Source of the DNA: Pseudomonas sp. R76 | GTDB lineage: Bacteria; Pseudomonadota; Gammaproteobacteria; Pseudomonadales; Pseudomonadaceae | Direction: 5' to 3' | Assembly (NCBI RefSeq): GCF_009834565.1 | Contig: NZ_CP019428.1 | Coordinates: 6,200,001-6,264,000 of the forward strand | DNA: 64,000 bases | Made by a program: the position numbers and the translations under genes | Shown: positions 1-8,613 of the stretch, piece by piece | Layout of the letters: the number at the start of each line of letters is the position of its first letter | How positions within the stretch are numbered: position 1 is the first letter of the stretch | The notes under the pieces: model-generated | What the model saw: the letters and a program-made list of their open reading frames with translations, nothing else | Database searches by the model: none | What the model was told of the DNA's origin: nothing

Positions 1-585
1 GTCGTGGTCGACCTGGAAACCAGCGGCCTGAACCTCAACCGTGACCAGGTGCTGTCCATCGGCGCCGTGGTGATCGAGGACGGCGCCGTGGATTTTTCGC
101 AGATGTTCGAGCGCACCTTGCACCGTGCCGAAACCAAACTCAGCCCCAGCGTGTTGATCCACGGCCTCGGCCCCAGTGCGATTGCCGCCGGCAGCGACCC
201 GGCCGAGGCGTTGCTGGAGTTCATGGCGTTTGTTGGCGACAGCCCGTTACTGGCATTCCATGCGCCGTTCGATCAACACATGCTGTGCCGCGCCCTCAAA
301 GACAGCCTGGGTTATCGCCTGGCGCACCCGTTCCTCGACGTCGCCGACATCGCCCCGCTGCTGTGCCCCGAAGCGAATATCCGCGAGGCCGGGCTGGACG
401 ACTGGATCAACCACTTCAAGCTGCAGGTCGGTGAGCGCCATCACGCCAGCGCCGACGCCCTGGCCACCGCGGAGCTGATGCTCATCCTGTTGAGTCGCGC
501 GCGCCAGCAGCACATCGACTCCCCGCAGGCGCTTCAGGCGCGCTTGAGCCAATGGAAACGGCGCAAACAAGCCCCCGGTTTCTAA
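1..585 (+). CDS. 3'-5' exonuclease, DEDDh family (5' end outside window)
   Basis: Partial gene: the reading frame is open from the first base, so the true start lies upstream. The protein has the exonuclease motifs of the DnaQ/PolC epsilon-like family: Exo I DLETSG near the start, Exo II around AFHAPFDQHML with its Asp, and Exo III HHASADALATAE with the His and Asp. These residues bind the two catalytic metals in DEDDh enzymes. The visible part is nearly a whole exonuclease domain, so only a few residues are probably missing. It most likely degrades single-stranded DNA or RNA from 3' ends. It is not the replicative DnaQ itself as far as I can tell, and I give no symbol. Confidence 0.85.
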   Translation, partial: VVVDLETSGLNLNRDQVLSIGAVVIEDGAVDFSQMFERTLHRAETKLSPSVLIHGLGPSAIAAGSDPAEALLEFMAFVGDSPLLAFHAPFDQHMLCRALKDSLGYRLAHPFLDVADIAPLLCPEANIREAGLDDWINHFKLQVGERHHASADALATAELMLILLSRARQQHIDSPQALQARLSQWKRRKQAPGF

Positions 586-587
586 GA

Positions 588-705
588 TCGTACCCACGCT
601 CTGCGTGGGAACGCCGGTGAGGACGCTCCGCGTCCGCTTGTGGCGCAAAACTCAAGCCCCGCACAAGGGACGGGATGCATTCCCACACTGAGCGAGGGAA
701 CGATC
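588..705. repeat. Palindromic repeat, GTTCCCACG family
   Basis: Two inverted arms of the family whose core is CCCACGCTCTGCGTGGG enclose a second, smaller palindrome (GGACGCTCCGCGTCC). The same family recurs at 11311, 17318, 18002, 29806, 30424, 38322 and 55561. It sits just after the exonuclease stop codon. The family also surrounds the RAYT gene at 29886, which is probably its mobilising enzyme. Confidence 0.8.
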
Positions 706-752
706 GCCCGACAGACGCCAATTGCGCCCACTGCTTGCCTCTGACACAATCG

Positions 753-771
753 CGAATAATTCTCGTTAGTT
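753..771 (+). promoter_or_regulatory. Putative Fur box upstream of the ECF sigma gene
   Basis: The AT-rich stretch GAATAATTCTCGTTAG partly matches the Fur consensus (GATAATGATAATCATTATC). It lies about 30 bp before the sigma gene, where iron-starvation sigma genes normally carry Fur sites. The match is imperfect, so this is an inference from position plus partial sequence. Confidence 0.45.
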
Positions 772-798
772 TAAACCTCTTGTATATTCGGTGATGCC

Positions 799-1317
799 TT
801 GTCGTCGGTCCAGACCCCGCACAGTGAGCTTGTTGGCGCGTTGTATCGCGACCATCGCGGCTGGCTGCTGGCCTGGCTGCGCCGCAATGTGGCCTGCCCG
901 AGCCGCGCCGAAGACCTGAGCCAGGACACCTTCATGCGCCTGCTGGGCCGTGACGAACTGCGCGAACCCCGCGAGCCCCGCGCGTTTCTGGTGGCCATCG
1001 CCAAAGGGTTGCTGTTCGACTACTTCCGGCGCGCGGCGCTGGAACAGGCCTACCTCACCGAATTGATGCTGATCCCGGAAAGCGAACACCCCTCGCCGGA
1101 AGAACAGCAACTGATCCTCGAAGACCTCAAGGCCATCGACCGCCTGCTCGGCAAGCTGTCGAGCAAGGCCCGCGCCGCCTTCCTCTATAACCGCCTCGAC
1201 GGCCTGGGCCACGCGCAAATCGCCGAGCGCCTCGGCGTGTCGGTGCCACGCGTGCGCCAATACCTGGCCCAGGGCATTCGCCAGTGCTACGTCGCGCTGT
1301 ACGGCGAGCCGTTGTGA
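799..1317 (+). CDS. ECF sigma factor, FecI-like (iron-starvation type)
   Basis: A 172-residue sigma-70 family regulator with region 2 (LYRDHRGWLLAWLRRN...AEDLSQDTFMRLL, residues ~15-50) and region 4 with a helix-turn-helix (GLGHAQIAERLGVSVPRVRQYL, ~135-160). It should direct RNA polymerase to the promoter of the TonB-dependent receptor downstream. The start is taken as TTG at 799, the first in-frame start after an upstream stop; no clear ATG exists, so the exact start is uncertain. Its stop overlaps the start of the FecR-like anti-sigma gene by 4 bp (GTGA), which implies translational coupling. A possible Fur box precedes it, so iron limitation probably induces it. Confidence 0.88.
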   Translation: MSSVQTPHSELVGALYRDHRGWLLAWLRRNVACPSRAEDLSQDTFMRLLGRDELREPREPRAFLVAIAKGLLFDYFRRAALEQAYLTELMLIPESEHPSPEEQQLILEDLKAIDRLLGKLSSKARAAFLYNRLDGLGHAQIAERLGVSVPRVRQYLAQGIRQCYVALYGEPL

Positions 1318-2282
1318 CGGTGATCAGCACAAAACCGGTGTCGGCGCGTGTGCTGGATGCCGCGATTGCGTGGCAACTGTCCCTCGACTCCGGCGACGGC
1401 AGTGCCGTGGAACAGGAAGAATTCGCCAAATGGCTGGCCAGCGATAAAGAGCATGCACGCGCCTGGCGCCAGCTGGGCATGCTCGACCAACGTTTCAGCG
1501 TGGCCGCAGGCCCGGCGCGGGCGGCGTTGTTGCAGTCACGCGAAGGCATTCGCCAGCGCGTGCGCAAGCTGGGGCGCGGCGTGGCGAGTATCGCGCTGGT
1601 CTGCGGCCTGGCGTTGTTTGCCGGCGAGCGTTACGTGGCGATCCACTATTGGCTGGCCGACCAACGCACCGCCACCGGCGAGCAGCGCACCCTGAAACTG
1701 GCGGACGGCACGCTGATCAACCTCAACACCCACAGCGCCATCGACGTGCGGTTTGATGAAAAACGCCGGCTGATTGTGCTGCAGGAAGGCGAGATTCTCG
1801 TCGAGACCGGCCATAACGATGCCCGCCCGTTTTATGTCCAAACCCGCGACGGCAGCCTGCGCGCATTGGGCACGCGGTTTATCGTCAAACGCGAAGACGA
1901 CGCCACGCGCCTGAGCGTGCTGCAGTCCGCCGTGGCCGCCCAGCCTGAGGCGCTGCACAAGGAACAGATTTTCAAGCAAGGCCAGCAAGTGCTGATGCGC
2001 AGCGACGGCCTCGGCCCGCTGCTTGCCGTGACACCCGCCGCCGACGCCTGGACGCGCGGCATGCTAGTGGTCGACAACGCCCGCCTGGGCGATGTGGTCG
2101 CGGAACTCAGCCGCTACCGCACCGGCTATCTGGGCGTGGATAAAAACGTCGCCGACCTGCGCATCACCGGCAGCTTCCCGCTGCACGACACCACGCTGGC
2201 GCTGAACGCGCTGTTGCCGACCCTGCCGGTGCAGATTGAGCAGCACACGCCGTGGTGGGTGACCGTCACCGCCAAGCCCTGA
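1314..2282 (+). CDS. FecR-like transmembrane anti-sigma / signal transducer
   Basis: A 322-residue FecR-family protein. The N-terminal cytoplasmic part (AIAWQLSLDSG...EEFAKWLASDKEHARAWRQL) resembles the DUF4880 sigma-binding domain. A single hydrophobic segment follows (~residues 90-106, ASIALVCGLALFAGERYVA), then a periplasmic FecR domain (GEQRTLKLADGTLINLNTHS ... REDDATRLSVLQ). GTG at 1314 is chosen because it overlaps the sigma stop by 4 bp; a longer frame from 1284 would run far into the sigma gene. It holds the sigma factor inactive until the receptor's N-terminal domain signals substrate binding. Confidence 0.88.
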   Translation: MTVISTKPVSARVLDAAIAWQLSLDSGDGSAVEQEEFAKWLASDKEHARAWRQLGMLDQRFSVAAGPARAALLQSREGIRQRVRKLGRGVASIALVCGLALFAGERYVAIHYWLADQRTATGEQRTLKLADGTLINLNTHSAIDVRFDEKRRLIVLQEGEILVETGHNDARPFYVQTRDGSLRALGTRFIVKREDDATRLSVLQSAVAAQPEALHKEQIFKQGQQVLMRSDGLGPLLAVTPAADAWTRGMLVVDNARLGDVVAELSRYRTGYLGVDKNVADLRITGSFPLHDTTLALNALLPTLPVQIEQHTPWWVTVTAKP

Positions 2283-2307
2283 GTTTTGCGCAGTTTGGGC
2301 AATGGCT

Positions 2308-2372
2308 ATCGCAGGCAAGCCAGCTCCCACCTTGAAATGCATTCCCCCTGTGGGAGCTGGCTTGCCTGCGAT
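2308..2372. repeat. REP doublet (inverted pair)
   Basis: Two oppositely oriented copies of the REP core ATCGCAGGCAAGCCAGCTC, 20 bp apart, lie between the anti-sigma and receptor genes. The transcript can fold into a long hairpin, which may separate regulator expression from receptor expression. Confidence 0.9.
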
Positions 2373-2480
2373 GGGGCCCTCAAGACCATCCTGAAAAATA
2401 TTTCCACCCAGCCCTATCACTTTTTGAATCTCGCTCGGCACATAGGCAATTGCGAATTACTTCCATTCAGGAGCCGCCCT

Positions 2481-4910
2481 ATGTCCCGCACGCTAGACAC
2501 CTTGTTGCGCCCCAGCCTGTTAGCCGTGGCCATTGCCCTCAGCGCCCCGCTGGCCAGCACCACGCTGATCGCCGCTGAACAGGCTTCCAGCGTGCGCGCC
2601 TACAACCTGCCGGCGGCGCCGTTGGCCAGCACCCTGAACCAGATCGCCAGCCAGGCCGGCCTTGCGCTGACGCTGAATCCTTCGCTGGCAGCGGGCAAGA
2701 CCTCGGCACCGGTCAACGGCCAGTTCGATGCACAGGGCGCACTGCGCGAGGCGTTGCGTGGGACCGGGTTGCAGTTGGAGCAGAGCAGCGCCGGGACGTT
2801 TACGTTGGTGGCGATTCCGGAGGGGGTTGTGGCGTTGCCGGAGACGAGCATCATTGCTCAGGGCAACACCGAAAGTGCCTGGGGCCCGGTGACAGGCTAC
2901 TTGGCAACGCGCACCGCCGCCGGCACCAAGACCGACACCGCCCTGGTCGAAGCACCGCGTTCGATCTCCGTCGCCACCCGGCAGCAGATGCAGGATCGCA
3001 ACGTCCAGAACCTCGATGACGCGGTCAAATACATGCCCGGCATCGTCTCTTCCAGCTATGGCAGCGACACCCGCTACGACTGGATGCGCGTGCGCGGTTT
3101 TGAACCCACGCAATTCCTCGACGGCCTGCCATTGCCGCGCGGTGTGTACGCCAACCCGAAAGCCGAAACCTGGAACCTTGATCGCCTGGCCCTGCTGCGT
3201 GGCCCGGCCTCGTCGATCTACGGCCAAACGCCACCGGGCGGCCTGTTGGACATGGTCAGCCGCCGCCCCAGTGCTGAGTCGAGCAATGCCGTCCAAGTGC
3301 AATACGGCAGTGACAACTACCGCCAGATCAACTTTGCCAGCACCGGCAAAATCGATGATGAAGGCCAGTTCCTGTATGGCCTCAGCGGTGTAGTGCGCGA
3401 CGCCGGCACCCAGGTCGACCACATCGACAACAAGCGCTACAACATTGCGCCGAGCCTGACGTGGAATATCGACACCGATACCAAGCTGACCTTCCTGTCG
3501 CAGTTCACTCGGGACGATACCGGTGCCACCAGCCAGTTTTTGCCAATTGTGGGCACCAAAATCGATTCTCCGTTGGGTAAAGTCTCCCATCATAAGAATC
3601 TGGGCGACCCGGATTACGAATTCTACGACCGCACCTACTACGCATTGGGCTATGCGTTCGAGCACCGCTTCAACGATACCTGGCAGTTCAAGCAGAACCT
3701 GCGTTACACCAAATCGGAGCTTTCATTCCAACAACTGACCGTGGGTGCCTTTGCCTATTATCCAGTAGACGCTACGGGCAACATCGACCGCACCTCGACC
3801 AACGTTGATGAGAACATCGGCCAATTCGCGGTCGACAACAACTTCCAGGCCGACTTCGCAACCGGTGATGTCACCCATACCCTTCTGTTGGGCCTGGACC
3901 ACCAGCGCACCGACACTTCTTACCTGTCGATATACGGTAGCGCCGGGCGCATCAACATCTTCAACCCCGTCAACACTGCACCGGTAGTGCGCCCCCCACG
4001 CACCGATGCGTACTACGACTACAACCAGAAAACCGTACAAACCGGCCTCTATGCACAAGACCAGATGGCTTTGGATAAGTGGCGCCTGACGTTGGGTGGG
4101 CGTGAAGACTGGGTGCATCAAGGCACCACCTACTTCAACAAAAACGATGCGACCAATACTGATCGCAGCAAGAACTTCAGTGGCAACGCGGCATTGAGCT
4201 ACGTGTTTGACTCGGGCTTTGTGCCGTACTTGTCCTACGCGGAATCTTTCCAGCCAGCAAGCAACGCCAGCGTAGACCCACTCAAGTCCTATAAGCCCAC
4301 CGAAGGCAAGCAATGGGAACTGGGGATCAAGTACCAGCCGCCTGGTTCCAACACTTTGCTGAGTGCGGCGATATACGATCTGACGCAGAAAAACGTATTG
4401 GTTACGAGCACCGGCGCAGGTGGCCAATCAGTCACCGACCAAACCGGGGAAGTGAAAGTCAAAGGCCTGGAACTGGAAGCCGTTTCTGACGTGACCGAGA
4501 ATCTCAAGGTCATCGCTGCTTATACCCTGGCCAAATCCGAAGTACAAAAAGGCGAATTCAAAGGCAACCGCCTGCAACTGATGCCCGAGCAGCAAGCCTC
4601 CCTGTGGACCGACTACACCTGGCACAACGGCGTACTCGATGGTTTCGGCATCGGCTTTGGCGCCCGCTACACCGGCAACACTTATGGCGACCAAGCCAAC
4701 ACTTGGCTGGGTAAGGCAAATGCCTACACGGTGTTCGACGGTGCCGTGCATTACGACCTTGGCCGCCTCGACAACAGCCTCAAAGGTGCCTCGGTGAAAC
4801 TCAACGCCACTAACCTGTTCAACAAGGACTACATTTCCACCTGCGATGGCTCCTACTGCTACTTCGGCGACCAACGCAGCGTCGTCGCCAGCGCCACCTA
4901 CCAGTGGTAA
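2481..4910 (+). CDS. TonB-dependent siderophore receptor with signalling (STN) domain
   Basis: An 809-residue outer-membrane receptor. It starts at ATG 2481 behind CAGGAG; the longer open frame reads through the REP and is rejected. It has a signal peptide (~1-32, ending LIAAEQ) and an STN transducer domain (~38-95, YNLPAAPLASTLNQIASQAGLAL) of the kind that talks to FecR proteins. The plug domain (~140-250, EAPRSISVATRQQM ... VRGFEPTQFLDG) and a 22-strand-type barrel follow, ending in an aromatic residue (TYQW). The motif LLRGPASSIYGQTPPGG is typical of ferric-siderophore receptors. The STN domain plus the adjacent sigma/anti-sigma genes indicate cell-surface signalling. The siderophore cannot be read from sequence; uptake of a foreign hydroxamate or ferrioxamine-type compound is plausible. 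Confidence 0.92.
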   Translation: MSRTLDTLLRPSLLAVAIALSAPLASTTLIAAEQASSVRAYNLPAAPLASTLNQIASQAGLALTLNPSLAAGKTSAPVNGQFDAQGALREALRGTGLQLEQSSAGTFTLVAIPEGVVALPETSIIAQGNTESAWGPVTGYLATRTAAGTKTDTALVEAPRSISVATRQQMQDRNVQNLDDAVKYMPGIVSSSYGSDTRYDWMRVRGFEPTQFLDGLPLPRGVYANPKAETWNLDRLALLRGPASSIYGQTPPGGLLDMVSRRPSAESSNAVQVQYGSDNYRQINFASTGKIDDEGQFLYGLSGVVRDAGTQVDHIDNKRYNIAPSLTWNIDTDTKLTFLSQFTRDDTGATSQFLPIVGTKIDSPLGKVSHHKNLGDPDYEFYDRTYYALGYAFEHRFNDTWQFKQNLRYTKSELSFQQLTVGAFAYYPVDATGNIDRTSTNVDENIGQFAVDNNFQADFATGDVTHTLLLGLDHQRTDTSYLSIYGSAGRINIFNPVNTAPVVRPPRTDAYYDYNQKTVQTGLYAQDQMALDKWRLTLGGREDWVHQGTTYFNKNDATNTDRSKNFSGNAALSYVFDSGFVPYLSYAESFQPASNASVDPLKSYKPTEGKQWELGIKYQPPGSNTLLSAAIYDLTQKNVLVTSTGAGGQSVTDQTGEVKVKGLELEAVSDVTENLKVIAAYTLAKSEVQKGEFKGNRLQLMPEQQASLWTDYTWHNGVLDGFGIGFGARYTGNTYGDQANTWLGKANAYTVFDGAVHYDLGRLDNSLKGASVKLNATNLFNKDYISTCDGSYCYFGDQRSVVASATYQW

Positions 4911-4930
4911 TCGGCTGAGTTAATAACCAG

Positions 4931-4951
4931 GCCGTCCTCCGGGGCGGCTTT
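4931..4951 (+). terminator. Hairpin between receptor and PepSY gene
   Basis: GCCGTCC-TCCG-GGGCGGC forms a 7-bp stem (one G-U pair) with a tetraloop, followed by TTT. The T-tract is short, so it probably attenuates rather than fully stops transcription into the PepSY gene. Confidence 0.55.
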
Positions 4952-4973
4952 GGTGTGTCTGAAGGCTAGAAAA

Positions 4974-6077
4974 ATGAAAAGCAAAACCATCCGCCGCTGG
5001 TCCTTCATCCACACCTGGACCAGCCTGATCTGCACCGTCTTCCTCCTGCTGCTGGCCCTCACCGGCCTGCCGCTGGTGTTTCACCATGAGATCGATCACC
5101 TGCTGGGCAACGAACCCGAGCTGGCGCAGATGCCCGCCGACACCCCGCAGCTGAACCTCGAGCAACTGGTGGCGAAAGCCCAGGCGCACCGCCCCGGTGA
5201 GGCGATGCAATACCTGGCGTGGGACGAGGACGACAAGAACGGCGTGATCGCGATCATGGCCGCCACTGCCGGCACCGAGCCCAATTCGTCGCACACCTTC
5301 ATGCTCGATGCGCGCACCGGTGAAGCCGTGGAAACGCCGGCCGCCAACGGCGGGCTGACGCTGTTCCTGCTGCGCCTGCACGTGGACATGTTTGCCGGCC
5401 TGCCGGGCAAGTTGCTGCTGGCATTCATGGGCATTCTGTTTGTAGTCGCGATTGTCTCGGGCACGGTGTTGTACTTGCCGTTCATGCGCCGTTTGAAGTT
5501 CGCCACCGTGCGCCAGGACAAGTCCACGCGCCTGCGCTGGCTCGACCTGCATAACCTGATCGGCGTGGTCACGCTGACCTGGGCGTTGGTGGTAGGCGTG
5601 ACCGGTGTGATCAGTGCCTGCGCCGACCTGATCATCGCCGCCTGGCGCCAGGACAGCCTCAGCGCGATGATCGAGCCGTACAAAAACGCGCCACCGCTGA
5701 CCCAACGCGCACCGGCCACCGAGTTGCTGAGCATCGCCGCCAAAGCCGCGCCCGGCATGCAGCCGGACTTTATCGCCTTCCCCGGCACGCGCTTTTCCAG
5801 TGAGCACCATTACGCGGTGTTCATGAAGGGCAGCACGCACCTGACCTCGCACTTGCTGACGCCGGTGCTGATCGACGCCAGCACCCTCGCCGTCACGGCC
5901 ATCGCCGAGCGGCCCTGGTACATGGACGCCATGGGCATGTCCCAGCCGCTGCACTTTGGTGACTACGGCGGCATGCCGATGAAGATCCTGTGGGCGGTGC
6001 TGGATGTGCTGACCATCATCGTGCTCGGCAGCGGCGTTTACCTGTGGATCGTGCGGCGCAAGGCGGCCAAGGCATGA
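4974..6077 (+). CDS. PepSY-associated transmembrane protein (siderophore/iron-uptake associated)
   Basis: A 367-residue inner-membrane protein with four hydrophobic segments: ~15-37 (SLICTVFLLLLALTGLPLVF), ~150-170 (LLLAFMGILFVVAIVSGTVL), ~195-220 (LIGVVTLTWALVVGVTGVIS) and ~340-362 (ILWAVLDVLTIIVLGSGVYLW). This is the layout of the PepSY_TM family that accompanies TonB receptors; some members are proposed to reduce ferric siderophores in the periplasm. Start ATG 4974 is preferred over the in-frame TTG at 4950 because it follows an A-rich leader and gives a proper positively charged N-terminus. It overlaps the next gene by 4 bp (ATGA), indicating an operon with the receptor. Confidence 0.85.
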   Translation: MKSKTIRRWSFIHTWTSLICTVFLLLLALTGLPLVFHHEIDHLLGNEPELAQMPADTPQLNLEQLVAKAQAHRPGEAMQYLAWDEDDKNGVIAIMAATAGTEPNSSHTFMLDARTGEAVETPAANGGLTLFLLRLHVDMFAGLPGKLLLAFMGILFVVAIVSGTVLYLPFMRRLKFATVRQDKSTRLRWLDLHNLIGVVTLTWALVVGVTGVISACADLIIAAWRQDSLSAMIEPYKNAPPLTQRAPATELLSIAAKAAPGMQPDFIAFPGTRFSSEHHYAVFMKGSTHLTSHLLTPVLIDASTLAVTAIAERPWYMDAMGMSQPLHFGDYGGMPMKILWAVLDVLTIIVLGSGVYLWIVRRKAAKA

Positions 6078-6256
6078 AGCCGCGTCAGTCGAATTTCTGG
6101 AAGGTGTTTGGCATTCCGCTGGGGATTGGCCTGCTCAGTGCGGCCGGGTTGTTTGCGGCATTGCTGGGGGATGGGCTGTGGGATTCGTTGAGTTGGGTCG
6201 GGTTGGGGGTTCCTGCTGTGATTGGTGCTTGGGCGTTGTTCAAGCGGCGCGGCTGA
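6074..6256 (+). CDS. Small two-helix membrane protein of the iron operon
   Basis: A 60-residue protein starting MKPRQSNFWKVFGIPLG with two hydrophobic stretches (~10-30 and ~38-54) and a basic C-terminus (KRRG). It overlaps the PepSY gene by ATGA, so it is almost certainly translated with it. Small membrane proteins of this sort are common at the end of PepSY/receptor operons, but I know no defined function. Confidence 0.7.
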   Translation: MKPRQSNFWKVFGIPLGIGLLSAAGLFAALLGDGLWDSLSWVGLGVPAVIGAWALFKRRG

Positions 6257-6262
6257 GGGCGC

Positions 6263-6320
6263 CATCGCAGGCAAGCCAGCTCCCACATTTGACTGCGTTC
6301 ACAATTCAAAATGTGGGAGC
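6263..6320. repeat. REP doublet with one truncated arm
   Basis: The left arm is a complete REP core (ATCGCAGGCAAGCCAGCTC). The right arm keeps only GTGGGAGCT before the sequence diverges, so one half of the doublet has decayed. Confidence 0.75.
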
Positions 6321-6384
6321 TAATCCACTCGCCAGCCACTGAACAACCCTCTAGGCTAGCCACTGCCCATTTCGAGGAATGCCC

Positions 6385-7014
6385 ATGTCCACGCCCAGCA
6401 TGACCTTGTTCCACAACCCCGCCTCACCCTTTGTGCGCAAAGTCCGCGTGCTGCTGGCCGAGACCGGCCAGCAGGACCGCGTGGCCTTGCACGGCTGCAT
6501 GCCGACGCCGGTCAACCCGGACGCGCATCTGGTGCAGGAGAACCCCGTGGGCAAGATCCCGGCCCTGCGCCTGGCCGACGGCTCGGTGCTGCACGACAGC
6601 CGGGTGATCCTCGATTACCTCGACCACCAGCATGTCGGCAACCCGCTGATCCCCCGTGACGGCTCGGCCCGCTGGCGCCGCCTGACCTTGGCTTCGATGG
6701 CCGACGGCATCATGGATGCCGCCGTGCTGGTGCGTTACGAGACCGCCATGCGCCCGGCAGACAAGCACTGGGCCCCATGGCTGGATGAGCAGCGCAACAA
6801 GATCCGCCGCGCTGTCGCCGAACTTGAGGCCAATGCGATTGCCGAACTGGCCAGCCACTTCGATATCGCCGCCATCAGCGTGGCCTGCGCCTTGGGTTAC
6901 CTCGACTTCCGCCACCCTGATCTGCAATGGCGCACCGCGAATCCCCAGCTTGCCGATTGGTACGCCAAGGTCAGCCAGCGGCCTTCGATGCTAGAGACAC
7001 AGCCACCCGTCTGA
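6385..7014 (+). CDS. Glutathione S-transferase family protein
   Basis: A 209-residue protein. The N-terminal thioredoxin-like domain (MTLFHNPASPFVRKVRVLL ... ENPVGKIPALRLADGSVLHDSRVILDYLD) carries the SPF/VRKV and NP-x-GKIP motifs of bacterial GSTs, and the C-terminal helical domain (~85-205) holds YETAMRP. Two ATGs compete: 6385 is chosen because GAGGA lies 6 bp upstream, whereas ATG 6379 would touch the ribosome binding site. It stands alone between REP elements. The substrate is unknown; members usually detoxify electrophiles or maleyl-type compounds with glutathione. Confidence 0.88.
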   Translation: MSTPSMTLFHNPASPFVRKVRVLLAETGQQDRVALHGCMPTPVNPDAHLVQENPVGKIPALRLADGSVLHDSRVILDYLDHQHVGNPLIPRDGSARWRRLTLASMADGIMDAAVLVRYETAMRPADKHWAPWLDEQRNKIRRAVAELEANAIAELASHFDIAAISVACALGYLDFRHPDLQWRTANPQLADWYAKVSQRPSMLETQPPV

Positions 7015-7031
7015 CATTCACCCCAATACAC

Positions 7032-7122
7032 TGTGGGAGCGGGCTTGCCCGCGATTGCGGCGTGTCATCCAGCACCTCTGTTCCTGACCCACCGCCTTCG
7101 CGGGCAAGCCCGCTCCCACAGT
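7032..7122. repeat. REP doublet
   Basis: Inverted REP arms (GTGGGAGCGGGCTTGCCCGC and its complement) are separated by about 45 bp in the interval between the convergent GST and creD genes. The rest of the gap (7123-7200) holds a creD-overlapping frame, listed under rejected items. Confidence 0.9.
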
Positions 7123-7200
7123 GGAAGGTGGTGGCGTTGAGGAATGTCGCAATGCTTGCGGCCAACTGCGCACCCACCTGCTGATCTTCCCGTAACCCAA

Positions 7201-8562
7201 TCATTGCCCCACCTCCAAATCAACCGGCACCTTGCGCTTGCCCACGCCATACCAATCCAGTTTGCGCGTCAGCACCATCACCGTGCCCAGCAGGCCGAAC
7301 AACAACAGCGAGCCCATCAGCAGCGCGTAATCCTCGGCACTCAGCAGCCCGTACAACAAGCCATACAACGCCGCCAGCCCCGCCGAGAACCCCAGGCCAT
7401 GGGCAACACTGCGCAGCACATGGCACACGTAGAAACCAATCAACAGCACGCAGGCACTCGCCGACAATAGGTACGCCAGGCCAAAGCCAATGTGCTCGGA
7501 CAACGACAACAACAGCAGATAGAAGAACGCCAAGGCAAAGCCCACCAACGCGTATTGAATCGGGTGCACCGCCAGGTTCTTGAGCACTTCGAACAGGAAG
7601 AAGCCGGCAAAGGTCAGGGCGATAAACAGCAGCGCGTATTTGATCGCGCGGTCGCTCTTGAGGTACTGGTCCACCGGGTCGATGAAGCTCACGCCGAAGC
7701 TGCGGCTGTTGAAGTCGTCACACACCTTGTCCCACTCACAGCCGCGCAGGGTTTCTTCCAGGTTGGTGGAGAAGAACGTGGTCTGCCAGTTGGCGGTAAA
7801 ACCTTGCGCGGTGACCTCACGCTGGGCCGGCAGAAAGTTGCCGATAAAGCTGGGGTGCGGCCAGTTCGAGGCCAGCTTGACCTGGCTGGTCTTGCCCACC
7901 GGCACCACTTGCAACTGCTCGGTGCCTTGCAGGCGCAGGTCGAAGGCGAAGTCCAGCGGGGCCGGTTTTTTGCTGTCTTGTTCAGGCAGCATCACGTGCA
8001 CGCCTTCCCCCAGCCACGCCACTTGGGAGCCCGGCGAAAACTCCAGACGCTGGCTGCCCAGCTCCAGTTTCAACGCATTTTCGATGCCGCGAATATCGTT
8101 GATACCCACCGCCAGAAACGCCGGCTCAAAACGATAGTCCGCAAAGTTTTCCGTAATGCCCAACTGCGCAGGCAACTCAAAACGCCCGCTGATGCGGTTG
8201 TCGGCATGGAACAGCCGCGCCTGGTAAATGCCCCGCGAGCGCAGCTCGGTTTGCACCTTGCCGTCGAGCTCAAACCGCTCCGGCAGGAAATACAGACGAC
8301 CACGCACTTCGCTGACTTGCTCGTAGCGCTCGTTGAGTTTTTCATTGAGCTTCCACTCACGGACGGTCTTGCGATACGGCACCACCATCACCGGGCCGGT
8401 GAGGCGCTGGCTGTAGCTGGAGCTGCGGGCGATGTCCATCAAGACGTCGTCGCGCGTCTGCTGACGGTCGCTGATGATGCCGTTGATCATCAGCAATGGA
8501 ATCAGCAACAGCAGGATCAGCAGCGCAATCGCGCCAAGTTTGAAAAGCAAGCTGCGGTTCAT
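7201..8562 (-). CDS. creD: CreD family inner-membrane protein
   Basis: A 453-residue CreD protein. It has one N-terminal helix (LFKLGAIALLILLLLIPLLMI), then a large periplasmic region (~35-300) and five or six clustered helices in the last third (KYALLFIALTFAGFFLFEVL ... YALVGFALAFFYLLLLSLSEH ... LLIGFYVCHVLR). It lies 51 bp downstream of creC on the same strand. In Pseudomonas and Aeromonas, CreD is the main effector of the CreBC system, which responds to PBP4 inhibition and cell-wall stress and affects beta-lactam resistance and biofilm. Its biochemical activity is not known. No TTCAC-N6-TTCAC cre box was seen in the 51-bp gap, so it is probably read through from creB/creC. Confidence 0.93.
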   Translation of the reverse strand: MNRSLLFKLGAIALLILLLLIPLLMINGIISDRQQTRDDVLMDIARSSSYSQRLTGPVMVVPYRKTVREWKLNEKLNERYEQVSEVRGRLYFLPERFELDGKVQTELRSRGIYQARLFHADNRISGRFELPAQLGITENFADYRFEPAFLAVGINDIRGIENALKLELGSQRLEFSPGSQVAWLGEGVHVMLPEQDSKKPAPLDFAFDLRLQGTEQLQVVPVGKTSQVKLASNWPHPSFIGNFLPAQREVTAQGFTANWQTTFFSTNLEETLRGCEWDKVCDDFNSRSFGVSFIDPVDQYLKSDRAIKYALLFIALTFAGFFLFEVLKNLAVHPIQYALVGFALAFFYLLLLSLSEHIGFGLAYLLSASACVLLIGFYVCHVLRSVAHGLGFSAGLAALYGLLYGLLSAEDYALLMGSLLLFGLLGTVMVLTRKLDWYGVGKRKVPVDLEVGQ

Positions 8563-8613
8563 GGGGCTCTCCCTGTTTTGATGGGCAGAGAGTGAGCCGC
8601 GCCTGTGGGAGAT

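Noticed and set aside
6971..7204. Minus-strand frame overlapping the creD stop by ATGA (MIGLREDQQVGAQ...)
   Set aside because: The coupled start is tempting, but after about 25 codons the frame runs through a REP doublet and into the GST gene. At most a short remnant; no domain recognised.
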